NCBI GenBank assembly: GCA_963557065.1
Contig: CAUWCT010000056.1
Location: forward strand, 1-24,164
Source: UMGS1370 sp963557065
Lineage (GTDB): Bacteria; Bacillota; Clostridia; Lachnospirales; Lachnospiraceae
DNA length: 24,164 nt
Direction of reading: 5' to 3'
The notes under the pieces: generated by a model
Database searches by the model: none
What the model was told of the DNA's origin: nothing
Seen by the model: only the letters and a program-made list of their open reading frames with translations
Made by a program: the position numbers and the translations under genes
Shown: positions 14,599 through 22,055 of the stretch, piece after piece
Layout: every line of letters starts with the position of its first letter
Numbering within the stretch: position 1 is the first letter of the stretch

Positions 14599-14642
14599 AA
14601 AGAAACGGCTTTCGCATCAGTTTGATGCGGAGCCGTTTCTTT
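14599..14642. terminator. Bidirectional terminator shared by rnpB and pyrBI
   Basis: AAAGAAACGGCT pairs with AGCCGTTTCTTT and, after a short internal mismatch, GCATCA pairs with TGATGC around a GTT loop. T-rich runs follow on both strands (TTTCTTT on plus, CTTTTTAATTTT on minus). It lies between the 3' ends of the convergent rnpB and pyrI. Confidence 0.85.
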
Positions 14643-14647
14643 AGATA

Positions 14648-15085
14648 CTAATGTCTTCTCCTGCCACTGTGTTCCTCATCGCAATACAGGCATCGATAAG
14701 TTTCTTTGTTTTTATCGGACAGATAGAAAATATGGGGCAGTTCCTGCTCGATAGAAGTAATACATCTGGGGTTTTTGCAGTGAATCACATTGGTGATTCG
14801 CTCCGGAAGTTCTACCCGTTTCTTTTCCACGATTTTATCATTGCGGATAATATTCACTGTAATATTGTGATCAATATAACCTAATACATGTAAATCAATC
14901 AGATCCATACTGCCTTCAATTTTAATAATATCCTTGCGTCCCATCTTATTGCTGCGGGCATTTTTAATAATCGCAACCTGGCACTCCAGTTTATCCAGAC
15001 CTAAATGATAATAAATGTCCAGGCTGCGCCCTGCCTCAATATGATCCAATACAATGCCGTCTTTTAATCCGCCGATATTTAACAT
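14648..15085 (-). CDS. pyrI: Aspartate carbamoyltransferase regulatory subunit
   Basis: A 145-residue PyrI protein, which binds CTP/ATP allosterically and joins the catalytic PyrB trimers. The C-terminal zinc domain is visible: C103 and C108 (CKNPRC), C132 and C135 (CLYC). The N-terminal half has LDHIEAGRSLDIYYHLGL and the segment GRKDIIKIEG expected for the nucleotide-binding domain. It ends in a basic GRRRH tail. GGAGG (15096-15100) precedes the ATG. It overlaps pyrB by 7 bases, so the two are translationally coupled. Presence of PyrI predicts an E. coli-like allosteric holoenzyme rather than the unregulated trimer of B. subtilis. Confidence 0.93.
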   Translation of the reverse strand: MLNIGGLKDGIVLDHIEAGRSLDIYYHLGLDKLECQVAIIKNARSNKMGRKDIIKIEGSMDLIDLHVLGYIDHNITVNIIRNDKIVEKKRVELPERITNVIHCKNPRCITSIEQELPHIFYLSDKNKETYRCLYCDEEHSGRRRH

Positions 15086-16002
15086 GGCTTTTCCACCTCC
15101 AATAAAGTCATAATCAGTGCCATCCGTACATAGACGCCGTACTGTGCCTGCCTGAAGTAGGCAGCCCTTGGATCGTCATCTACCTCAACAGAGATTTCAT
15201 TGACTCTTGGAAGAGGGTGAAGGATAAACATGTCAGGTTTTGCCAGTTTCATTTTCTGGCGGTCCAGAATATAGCAGTCTTTTAAACGGATATAATCTTC
15301 TTCGTTAAAGAAACGTTCTTTCTGGACTCTGGTCATATAGAGAATATCCAGTTCCGGCAGAGCGGCATCTAGGCTGTCTACTTCCTTGAATTCAATCTGG
15401 TTTGCCTCTAATACATCTTCCCGCAGATAATCAGGTATGCGCAGTTCCGGAGGAGAGATAAGGACAAACTTTACATCCGGATAGCGAACCATGGCATGAA
15501 TGAGAGAATGAACAGTGCGGCCGAATTTTAAATCTCCGCAAAATCCAATGGTCAGATTGTCAAGACGCCCTTTTAGAGAGCGGATGGTAAGCAGGTCGGT
15601 AAGTGTCTGAGTGGGGTGCTGATGGCCGCCGTCGCCGGCATTGATTACCGGGATTTTTGCAACCTGGGAAGCCACCATGGGAGCGCCTTCTTTTGGATGA
15701 CGCATAGCGCAGATGTCTGCATAACAGCCAATCATCCGGATGGTGTCGGCAACGCTCTCACCCTTGGCCGCAGAACTGGAATTGGCCGAAGAAAAACCGA
15801 GGACACTGCCCCCTAAATTAAGCATTGCAGCTTCAAAGCTTAAACGGGTGCGGGTGCTCGGCTCATAAAAACAGGTTGCTAATTTTTTGCCGTCACATAC
15901 GTGGGCATATTTGGGAAGATTGCCGGCAATATCGTCGGCTAAGTCCAGTAAAGTATTGAGTTCTTCCACAGAGAAATCCAGCGGATTTAACAAGTGTCTC
16001 AT
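15079..16002 (-). CDS. pyrB: Aspartate carbamoyltransferase catalytic subunit
   Basis: A 307-residue enzyme that condenses carbamoyl phosphate and aspartate, the committed step of pyrimidine synthesis. Key motifs are STRT at 49-52 in the carbamoyl-phosphate loop, the SSSAAKGES 80s loop, GHQHPTQ with HPTQ at 128-131, and HPLPR at 261-265. The length matches the family. AAGGAG (16009-16014) precedes the ATG. It is first in the pyrBI operon, divergent from the gene at 16137. No attenuator, PyrR-type leader or pyrimidine-sensitive hairpin is visible in the roughly 30-base leader. Confidence 0.95.
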   Translation of the reverse strand: MRHLLNPLDFSVEELNTLLDLADDIAGNLPKYAHVCDGKKLATCFYEPSTRTRLSFEAAMLNLGGSVLGFSSANSSSAAKGESVADTIRMIGCYADICAMRHPKEGAPMVASQVAKIPVINAGDGGHQHPTQTLTDLLTIRSLKGRLDNLTIGFCGDLKFGRTVHSLIHAMVRYPDVKFVLISPPELRIPDYLREDVLEANQIEFKEVDSLDAALPELDILYMTRVQKERFFNEEDYIRLKDCYILDRQKMKLAKPDMFILHPLPRVNEISVEVDDDPRAAYFRQAQYGVYVRMALIMTLLEVEKPC

Positions 16003-16040
16003 GCAAATCTCCTTTATGATTGATAAGTTGAATTTGCCTT

Positions 16041-16046
16041 ATTATA
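16041..16046 (-). promoter_or_regulatory. Probable -10 box of pyrBI
   Basis: TATAAT on the minus strand, 38 bases before the pyrB start. No good -35 lies at 16-18 bp. The nearest is TTGTAG at 20 bp. It lies back to back with the promoter of the divergent gene. Confidence 0.5.
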
Positions 16047-16087
16047 CAGCATATCAGGAGAAAATTCTACAATTATTTATGAAAATA

Positions 16088-16096
16088 TGATATAAT
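16088..16096 (+). promoter_or_regulatory. Extended -10 promoter of the gene at 16137
   Basis: TGATATAAT (extended -10, TATAAT at 16091-16096) with a weak -35 TACAAT at 16068-16073 and 17 bp spacing. The leader is about 35 bases. Confidence 0.6.
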
Positions 16097-16136
16097 CCTC
16101 TGTAATGCTGAAAATACGTGCAAAGGAGGAGTTGCA

Positions 16137-16973
16137 ATGGCAAAAACACTGGAGCAAATCGTGCTGGAAGGACTGGCTGGAGATTGCTGCTCCTTGGAAG
16201 AACTGTTTGTTTTATGGCAGACTACCCAGATTCTGGAGGAACAGGCGTCCGGCAATACCTGTTATGAGGAAATTGACAAGCGCAGTTTTCATGTAGACGG
16301 CATGATTTGTCCGGAAAGGTATTCTGGGGTTTTATATATTTTAAAAGAGCCCAGTTTAAAACATTATATCCAAAAAGGACTTACATTTCCGGTTCTTACA
16401 GATGTGCGGAGGGAGTATAAGAATTACCGCAGGGGATATGATGACGAGCGGGGGTATCTCACAGGAATGCAGCGCCTTTTATTAGGGGAAGCAGGAGAAA
16501 AACTGCCCGCTGATAAAGTGATGGAAACTTTGGGGGTCATGTATATTAACAAGCGGGGAGGCAAAGAAGTTTCAGACAGCATATGGATGAATTACGGATA
16601 TGAGTACATAGAATTTATTAAACAGGAAGTCCATTTGCTGGCGCCAAAGGTAATTGTGTGCGGAGGAGAGGAGATTTTTAAGATGATTGTAAAGGAGGTT
16701 TTCCGCAACAAAAAAACCATCCGTAATCGGGGCGAGCATATGATTTGGAAGGGAACGGTCCAGGACTACCAGTTTGCGGCTGACAGAAATTATCGCCATA
16801 CAGGGGATCCGGATAAGACGGCAGTAGTGGTAGTAAATATGTGGAATCCTGCTTACAGGATGAATAAAGAACAGTATTTGTCACCAGAAGAATATCTGGC
16901 AGAATTTCACCGCCGGATTACAGGCGTAGACGCAGTGGGCATTAAGGAATCTGTAAGGAAGCTTAAGAAATAA
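16137..16973 (+). CDS. Protein of unknown function, possible uracil-DNA glycosylase-fold
   Basis: A 278-residue soluble protein not confidently recognised. The middle (about 55-240) has a pattern reminiscent of the uracil-DNA glycosylase superfamily: a strand and loop GVLYILKEPS near 64-73, MYINKRGG near 135-142, LLAPKVIVCGGEEIF near 167-181 and VVVNMWNPAYR near 231-241, where family proteins have a His/Asn-Pro-Ser/Ala motif. Typical catalytic residues cannot be assigned, and no iron-sulfur cysteine set is seen. The N-terminal 50 residues are helical with two adjacent cysteines (C17, C18). AGGAGG (16124-16129) precedes the ATG. It is transcribed alone and divergently from pyrB, and no terminator was found behind it. 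If the fold is right it could act in base excision repair or nucleobase binding. That is tentative. Confidence 0.7.
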   Translation: MAKTLEQIVLEGLAGDCCSLEELFVLWQTTQILEEQASGNTCYEEIDKRSFHVDGMICPERYSGVLYILKEPSLKHYIQKGLTFPVLTDVRREYKNYRRGYDDERGYLTGMQRLLLGEAGEKLPADKVMETLGVMYINKRGGKEVSDSIWMNYGYEYIEFIKQEVHLLAPKVIVCGGEEIFKMIVKEVFRNKKTIRNRGEHMIWKGTVQDYQFAADRNYRHTGDPDKTAVVVVNMWNPAYRMNKEQYLSPEEYLAEFHRRITGVDAVGIKESVRKLKK

Positions 16974-16976
16974 ATA

Positions 16977-17006
16977 GGGACAAATGACAGTTACGTCTGA
17001 TATAAT
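16977..17006 (+). promoter_or_regulatory. Promoter of the ABC transporter operon
   Basis: GGGACA (16977-16982), 18 bp, then TGATATAAT with an extended -10 (TATAAT 17001-17006). It leaves an untranslated leader of about 125 bases that contains two dyads (TGTGC/GCACA at 17023-17035 and GTGACA/TGTCAC at 17049-17071). Confidence 0.55.
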
Positions 17007-17022
17007 AACTCCAAACATCCGT

Positions 17023-17071
17023 TGTGCTGCGCACATCTGCCGCTGCCTGTGACAGCTAAAATATTTGTCAC
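17023..17071. promoter_or_regulatory. Two dyads in the leader of the ABC operon
   Basis: TGTGC-TGC-GCACA (17023-17035) is a small perfect hairpin. GTGACA (17049-17054) and TGTCAC (17066-17071) form a 6-bp dyad with 11-bp spacing, next to an AT-rich TATTATATGATATGG that could be a second -10. These could be operators or RNA structures. There is no further evidence. Confidence 0.3.
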
Positions 17072-17138
17072 TATTATATGATATGGTGAGCGAGACAAGT
17101 ACACTGGATGAGCAGAAGGTGAAAGAGGCTTAAGATAT

Positions 17139-17882
17139 ATGAACAATCAACAGGAAAACAAAGTTCGGATTCCAATTATTCAGGTCAGCAATTTATATAA
17201 AATTTATTGTGTGGGAGATACCAGAGTCCGCGCTTTAAACGGGGTGGATTTTGAAATTTATAAAGGAGAGTTCTGTGCCATTGTGGGGACTTCCGGATCT
17301 GGAAAGTCAACCCTGCTAAACATGCTTGCAGGTCTGGAAAAACCAACGAAAGGTGAGATTGTCATTGCCGGAAAACATATCGAAAAGCTGTCGGAGAAGG
17401 AACTGGTGGCGTTTCGCAGGGAGAGAGTGGGATTTATTTTTCAGTCATACAATTTGTTAAATACCATGAATGCAGTGGAAAACGTAGCCATGCCTCTGTC
17501 GTTTCGCGGTATGGCCAAAAAGGAGAGAATGGCCCGCGCGCAAAAATACCTGAAACTGGTTGGGGTAGGAGATCAGGCAAAGCATATGCCCAACCAGATG
17601 TCCGGCGGTCAGCAGCAGAGAGTTGGGATTGCCAGGGCACTGGCGGTCAGTCCGCAGATTATTTTTGCAGATGAGCCGACGGGAAATCTGGATTCCAGGA
17701 CCACTATGGAAGTGATGGGCCTGATGCAGAAAATTGTCCAAAAACAGCAGCAGACGCTGGTTATGGTAACCCATGACAACAATCTTGCGTCTTATGCAGA
17801 TCGTCAGATACGGATTATAGATGGAAAGATTGTAGAGATTATTGAAAATACACCGCTAAAAGGGGCGGTACAGGAGGATTAA
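17139..17882 (+). CDS. ABC transporter ATP-binding protein (MacB/LolD type)
   Basis: A 247-residue ATPase of the MacB/LolD/FtsE family. Walker A GTSGSGKS is at 50-57, the Q-loop at Q102 in FIFQSYNLL, the signature MSGGQQQ at 154-160, and Walker B IIFADEPTGNLD at 174-185. A histidine switch follows in MVTHDNN. These ATPases drive mechanotransmission or export of lipoproteins, peptides or antibiotics rather than solute import. It is followed after 3 bp by the secreted partner gene and then the permease. The ribosome site is weak. The ATG was chosen because the family N-terminus (IIQVSNLYKIY) begins about 12 residues later. Confidence 0.9.
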   Translation: MNNQQENKVRIPIIQVSNLYKIYCVGDTRVRALNGVDFEIYKGEFCAIVGTSGSGKSTLLNMLAGLEKPTKGEIVIAGKHIEKLSEKELVAFRRERVGFIFQSYNLLNTMNAVENVAMPLSFRGMAKKERMARAQKYLKLVGVGDQAKHMPNQMSGGQQQRVGIARALAVSPQIIFADEPTGNLDSRTTMEVMGLMQKIVQKQQQTLVMVTHDNNLASYADRQIRIIDGKIVEIIENTPLKGAVQED

Positions 17883-17885
17883 GAG

Positions 17886-19754
17886 ATGAAAACGAAAAGG
17901 GCACTTGCCGTTCTGGCAGCAGCCATGATGCTTGTTTTTGCCATGTCATGTCAGGCATTTGCTGCATTTATGGATGTAGGAAGCAACCAGTATCTGGTGG
18001 CGAAAAAGATTCCAGAGGGAAAGGTAGGAAAGAGTTTAAGCATTCCCATTACTATCAATGCCGGGGAAGAGGACATGCAGGGTGTGTGGGTTGGTTTGAG
18101 TGCGGACATTTTTGAGTTTAATCAGATTATGTCGGATGAGTCCAACGGCGATTACACAGTGAGCAATTATCCTTTTGAAATTACTCAGGATACCTTTAAA
18201 CCCAAACGTCTGGGCAGCATCAGTCCCGGCAAAAGCAAAAGCACCAGCATTTCCGTTAAGCTGAGAAAGGATTTGAAACCGGGATATTATTCCATTCCCA
18301 TTGCCATCTATGTAGACTGTGAGGAAGAACCTGATACAGACAGGTATTGGGTAAAAGAGTATTTAAATATTTATGTCAGTGAGTCTGCTGGTACCAGCGA
18401 GTCGGAAGAAGAGAGCAACACAGTGACCTTTGTTCTGGGCGAGGGCCAGTCTACTCCATATGGAACCTATCCCAATGTTATGAATTTTGCTGTCAATATG
18501 CGCAACAGCAGCAAATTTAAAGCTTATGATGTTACGGTCAGCATGGTGCTGGATGCAGACAGCACCAAGTTCCCGTTTAATATCAATGACGGAAACTATG
18601 ACAGGCATTATGACCTGATAGAAGAAGGGCAGACCGTAGAGGTGCCTTACAGCATGGCTATCCGGGAAGACAGTTATTCGGGATTTTACCCTATTCAGTT
18701 TAAGATTTCCTATCGGGATTCCCAGGAAGGAGATCTGCAGACCCAGGAAGCTACCATGTATGTTCAGATCGTCAGCAAAAGCAAAGAAGATCCTCAGGGA
18801 GATTTTAATGCCAATGACAGGACCAGAGCTAGAATTATTGTAGACAGCTATGAGACGGTTCCGGAAGAAATCTATGCAGGCCAGGAGTTTGAACTGATTT
18901 TGCACATGAAAAATGCTTCTTCCAATGTGCCGGCCAGCAATATTTTGTTTACTCTGGAGTCGGAAAAAGTTTCAGAGAGCGCAGTATTTACCACAGAAGA
19001 TGGTGCGAATTCCGTTGTAGTAAATTCCCTGGGAGCAGGAGAGACTGCAGAGGTTCGCATGAAGTTCAGCAGCAAAGGAGGAGCCGATCCCAGGTCCTAT
19101 TCCATTACCATTAAGGAAAAATACGACAGTCCGGAATTTAAAAATGCAGAAGAGACGGTAACGGTTGATATTCCAGTAAAGCAGGAAGCGCGTCTGAGCA
19201 CCAGCACCATTGACATTATGCCGGAAAGCATCAGTGTAGGGGCTGAAACCAACGTGATGTTTGGGATCAACAATACAGGAAAAGTCCAGCTTTATAATGT
19301 AACTGTTCGTTTTGAGGGAGATTCCATTAAGACTGAGGAAACTTATGTAGGAAATATTAAGCCGGGAGAGACAGGAAACGTAGACACGATGCTGACCGGT
19401 GTGGCCGCCACTATGGATGAGGGGATTATTCCGATTGTGATTTCCTACGAGGATGAAAACGGCAATGTGAGCACAGAGATGAAGGAGATGACTCTGTTCG
19501 TTTCAGAATCTATGCCGGAGGACATGGACTGGGATGTGGAAGCTGGAAATATGGATGACATAGAAGCAGAGGGGCAGAATTCCTTAAAAAATAAATTTAT
19601 GGGGCTTCCGATAGCAGCGCGTTTGGCCATGACAGGCGGTGCAGCGACAGCTGTTATTGGAGCCATTGTCGGGATTCGAGTGTTGCTTCGCCGAAGAAAA
19701 AATAAAAAGCAGCAGTTGGAGGAAGAAGAGGGGATAGACGATGAGATTTCGTGA
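17886..19754 (+). CDS. Secreted, membrane-anchored beta-rich protein of an ABC system (COG1361-like)
   Basis: A 622-residue exported protein. A signal peptide covers about residues 1-27 (AMMLVFAMSCQAFAA). The ectodomain looks like four or more Ig-like/CARDB-type beta domains, each with phrases such as GKSLSIPITINAG, FAVNMRNSSKFKAYDVTVSMV, ILHMKNASSNVPASNILFTLE and FGINNTGKVQLYNVTVRFEG. A C-terminal transmembrane helix (about 573-600, TGGAATAVIGAIVGIRVLL) is followed by a basic RRRKNKK and an acidic tail, so the bulk is outside the cell. AGGAGG (17872-17877) precedes the ATG, 3 bp after the ATPase stop, and its end overlaps the permease start by 14 bases. It probably works with the ATPase and permease as an extracellular adaptor or substrate-binding part. 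This is inferred from position. Its ligand is unknown. Confidence 0.8.
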   Translation: MKTKRALAVLAAAMMLVFAMSCQAFAAFMDVGSNQYLVAKKIPEGKVGKSLSIPITINAGEEDMQGVWVGLSADIFEFNQIMSDESNGDYTVSNYPFEITQDTFKPKRLGSISPGKSKSTSISVKLRKDLKPGYYSIPIAIYVDCEEEPDTDRYWVKEYLNIYVSESAGTSESEEESNTVTFVLGEGQSTPYGTYPNVMNFAVNMRNSSKFKAYDVTVSMVLDADSTKFPFNINDGNYDRHYDLIEEGQTVEVPYSMAIREDSYSGFYPIQFKISYRDSQEGDLQTQEATMYVQIVSKSKEDPQGDFNANDRTRARIIVDSYETVPEEIYAGQEFELILHMKNASSNVPASNILFTLESEKVSESAVFTTEDGANSVVVNSLGAGETAEVRMKFSSKGGADPRSYSITIKEKYDSPEFKNAEETVTVDIPVKQEARLSTSTIDIMPESISVGAETNVMFGINNTGKVQLYNVTVRFEGDSIKTEETYVGNIKPGETGNVDTMLTGVAATMDEGIIPIVISYEDENGNVSTEMKEMTLFVSESMPEDMDWDVEAGNMDDIEAEGQNSLKNKFMGLPIAARLAMTGGAATAVIGAIVGIRVLLRRRKNKKQQLEEEEGIDDEIS

Positions 19755-21090
19755 CCTTCTGGTTATGAGCCTGAATAACCTGAGACGCCGGAAACTAAGG
19801 ACGGTTTTGACAATTCTTGGAGTTGTGATTGGAACTGCATCCATTGTGGTAATGGTGTCTTTAGGAATCGGGTTAAAAGAATTAAATATGGAGCAGCTGT
19901 CTTCCTGGGTCAGTCTGACAGAGGTTACAGTACAGCAGAATTATTCTATGGATACAGGCGCTGCCAGTGAAGAAAGCTATATTACAGATGAAGCTATTAA
20001 AAAATTTTCAAAACTGGATCATGTGGTTTCTGTATCCCCAACCCTGCGGATATCGGTAGTAATGAAGCAGGGACCTTATATCTGCGAATATGTAAATTTA
20101 CAGGGGGTCAGCCAGGAAGTTTTAGAACAGATTCCCCTGGCAGAAGGCGGTCATGTGCCGGATCCAAATTCCGGGCAGCTGGAATTGGTTTTTGGCAATA
20201 AGGCAGCTATGGATTTTACCAATAGCAAGACAAAGAAAGGCTATTGGGATACAGGCGAAATGCCAAAACTGGATATGAATCAGCCATTTTTTGTGATTTT
20301 CGATCAAAATGCTTATTACCAGTCTCAGCATCCCAGCGAGGATAATGCTGTAAAACCGCCTAAAAAATACATAATCCAGGCAGCAGGTATGGAGGCAGGG
20401 GGAGAAGAGGATTACAGCCAATACAGTTATGGGGTGTACACCAATGTGGAGCAGCTAAAAACACAGTTAAAAAAAGTATTTAAAAAAGACCCCATTCCCG
20501 ATCAGCCTACTAATAAAAAGGGAAAACCTTACAATTATTTTATATATAACAGTGCCAGCGTTCAGGTGGACAGCATTGACAATGTAAAAGCAGTCCAGCA
20601 GGCTATCAATGAGATGGGGTATCAGGCCAACAGCATGATAGAAGGCATTGAAAATCAGCAAAAACAGGCCAATATGATTCAGGCTGTTTTAGGCGGAATC
20701 GGTGCAGTTTCCCTGTTTGTGGCAGCAATCGGCATCGCCAATACCATGATGATGTCTATCTATGAGAGGACCAAGGAAATAGGTGTTATGAAAGTGTTGG
20801 GCTGCGATATGGGCAATATCCGCAATATGTTTTTGATAGAATCCGGCTTTATCGGGTTGGCAGGAGGTATGCTGGGGATTGGTTTAAGTTATGGAATTTC
20901 TTACATTATCAACAATATTCAGGGAATCAGTCAGACTATGGCGGGAGTGGAAGGAGATATTTCCAGGATTCCTCCATGGCTGATAGGACTGGCAATCGGT
21001 TTTGCCATTATTGTGGGCATGGGAGCAGGATTTATGCCTGCCATGCGTGCTATGCGGTTAAGCCCACTTGCAGCGATCCGCAACGAATAA
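19741..21090 (+). CDS. ABC transporter permease, MacB/FtsX family
   Basis: A 449-residue permease with the MacB-type topology. An N-terminal helix (about 20-45, LRTVLTILGVVIGTASIVVMVSL) is followed by a large extracellular MacB_PCD-like domain (about 46-310). Three C-terminal helices then carry the FtsX core: IGIANTMMMSIYERTKEIGVMKVLG, IESGFIGLAGGMLGIGLSYGISYI and IIVGMGAGFMPAMRAMRLSPLAAIRNE. The start overlaps the end of the preceding gene by 14 bases. With the ATPase at 17139 it forms the expected MacB-like pair, with the unusual secreted protein between them instead of a MacA/HlyD adaptor. The cargo is unknown. Confidence 0.92.
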   Translation: MRFRDLLVMSLNNLRRRKLRTVLTILGVVIGTASIVVMVSLGIGLKELNMEQLSSWVSLTEVTVQQNYSMDTGAASEESYITDEAIKKFSKLDHVVSVSPTLRISVVMKQGPYICEYVNLQGVSQEVLEQIPLAEGGHVPDPNSGQLELVFGNKAAMDFTNSKTKKGYWDTGEMPKLDMNQPFFVIFDQNAYYQSQHPSEDNAVKPPKKYIIQAAGMEAGGEEDYSQYSYGVYTNVEQLKTQLKKVFKKDPIPDQPTNKKGKPYNYFIYNSASVQVDSIDNVKAVQQAINEMGYQANSMIEGIENQQKQANMIQAVLGGIGAVSLFVAAIGIANTMMMSIYERTKEIGVMKVLGCDMGNIRNMFLIESGFIGLAGGMLGIGLSYGISYIINNIQGISQTMAGVEGDISRIPPWLIGLAIGFAIIVGMGAGFMPAMRAMRLSPLAAIRNE

Positions 21091-21149
21091 TAGCATCTGT
21101 GTACATGGCTGAATGAAGCTCATCACCGCAGCAGAATGCAAAAAAATAC

Positions 21150-21178
21150 TTGCAATCTTTTCCGGAATCCGTTATGAT
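21150..21178 (+). promoter_or_regulatory. Sigma-A promoter of the ZTP riboswitch operon
   Basis: TTGCAA (21150-21155) is separated by 17 bp from TATGAT (21173-21178). The predicted start is around 21185, just before the riboswitch P1 helix. Confidence 0.8.
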
Positions 21179-21184
21179 TAATTC

Positions 21185-21284
21185 AAGACGTGCAACTGGC
21201 GGATAAGTGGGAAAACCACAGGGAGCACGTTTTATATTGAGCCGACCGCCTGGGCATCTCTTTTTGGGGTGTCCAGGTTTTTTG
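21185..21284 (+). promoter_or_regulatory. ZTP (pfl) riboswitch with terminator expression platform
   Basis: The leader has the two conserved halves of the pfl motif, which binds the purine intermediates ZMP and ZTP. The 5' half is P1 (ACGTGC 21188-21193 with GCACGT 21225-21230) enclosing ACTGGCGG and a P2 hairpin (GTGG/CCAC) followed by AGGGAG. The 3' half is CCGCCTGGGCA (about 21246-21256). The terminator stem CCTGGGCATCTC (21249-21260) with GGGGTGTCCAGG (21266-21277) and T6 uses those same conserved bases. Ligand binding would therefore prevent termination (an ON switch). The downstream genes make IMP from ZMP, which fits. Confidence 0.93.
21249..21283 (+). terminator. Riboswitch-controlled intrinsic terminator
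   Basis: A 12-bp stem with some G-U pairs, loop TTTTT and a T6 tail. It overlaps the conserved 3' half of the ZTP aptamer, so the two structures exclude each other. Confidence 0.9.
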
Positions 21285-21319
21285 CTGCCAGAAACAAGGA
21301 AGGAAAACAGGAGGAAAAA

Positions 21320-22036
21320 ATGATGAAAATGGTATCATTAGCAGAAGAATTAAAAGAAAATTCTTATCCGGGAAGAGGAATTATTATTGGGAAAAGCCAG
21401 GATGGGAAAAAAGCGGCAGCTGCTTATTTTATTATGGGCAGAAGTGAAAACAGCCGCAATCGGATATTTGTAAAAGATGGGGAAGGTATCCGTACCCAGG
21501 CATTTGATCCTTCTAAATTAACCGACCCCAGCCTGATTATTTATGCTCCGGTCCGGGTTTTGGGCAATAAAACCATTGTCACAAATGGAGACCAGACAGA
21601 TACCATTTATAATGGGATGGATCACCAAATGACATTTGAACAGTCTTTGCGTGTCAGAGAGTTTGAGCCGGATGCTCCCAACTACACTCCCAGAATTTCC
21701 GGAATTCTTCACGTAGAGAACGGAACCTATAATTATGCCATGTCTATTTTAAAGAGCAATAACGGGAATCCGGATTCCTGCAGCCGTTTTACCTTTGCGT
21801 ATGAAAATCCTGCAGCCGGAGAGGGCCACTTTATCCATACTTATATACATGATGGCAATCCGCTGCCAAGCTTTGAAGGAGAGCCGAAGCTGGTAGAGAT
21901 TCCGGATGATATAGAAAACTTTACCAATCTTTTATGGGAAAGTTTGAATGAAGAAAATAAAGTTTCTCTGTTTGTGCGTTATATCAACATCGCAGATGGA
22001 ACTTATGAGACTAAAATTGTAAATAAGAACTGCTAA
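21320..22036 (+). CDS. purO: IMP cyclohydrolase, PurO type
   Basis: A 238-residue enzyme of the archaeal PurO/IMP_cyclohyd family, which closes the ring of FAICAR to give IMP, the last step of de novo purine synthesis. The N-terminus SLAEELKENSYPGRGIIIGK and GRSENSRNRIF match the family pattern around the active site, and no PurH-type IMPCH domain motif is present. AGGAGG (21309-21314) precedes ATG ATG at 21320 and 21323. An ORF extension upstream into the riboswitch terminator is rejected. It is first in the ZTP-riboswitch operon, 19 bp before the AICAR transformylase gene. The family name is assigned by memory of sequence pattern, not by search. Confidence 0.83.
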   Translation: MMKMVSLAEELKENSYPGRGIIIGKSQDGKKAAAAYFIMGRSENSRNRIFVKDGEGIRTQAFDPSKLTDPSLIIYAPVRVLGNKTIVTNGDQTDTIYNGMDHQMTFEQSLRVREFEPDAPNYTPRISGILHVENGTYNYAMSILKSNNGNPDSCSRFTFAYENPAAGEGHFIHTYIHDGNPLPSFEGEPKLVEIPDDIENFTNLLWESLNEENKVSLFVRYINIADGTYETKIVNKNC

Positions 22037-22055
22037 GAAAAAGGAGACAAGAGCC

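Noticed and set aside
21104..21113. CATGGCTGAA after the ABC permease, resembling a repeat arm
   Set aside because: Only 10 bases match and neighbouring bases differ, which is expected by chance in 24 kb.
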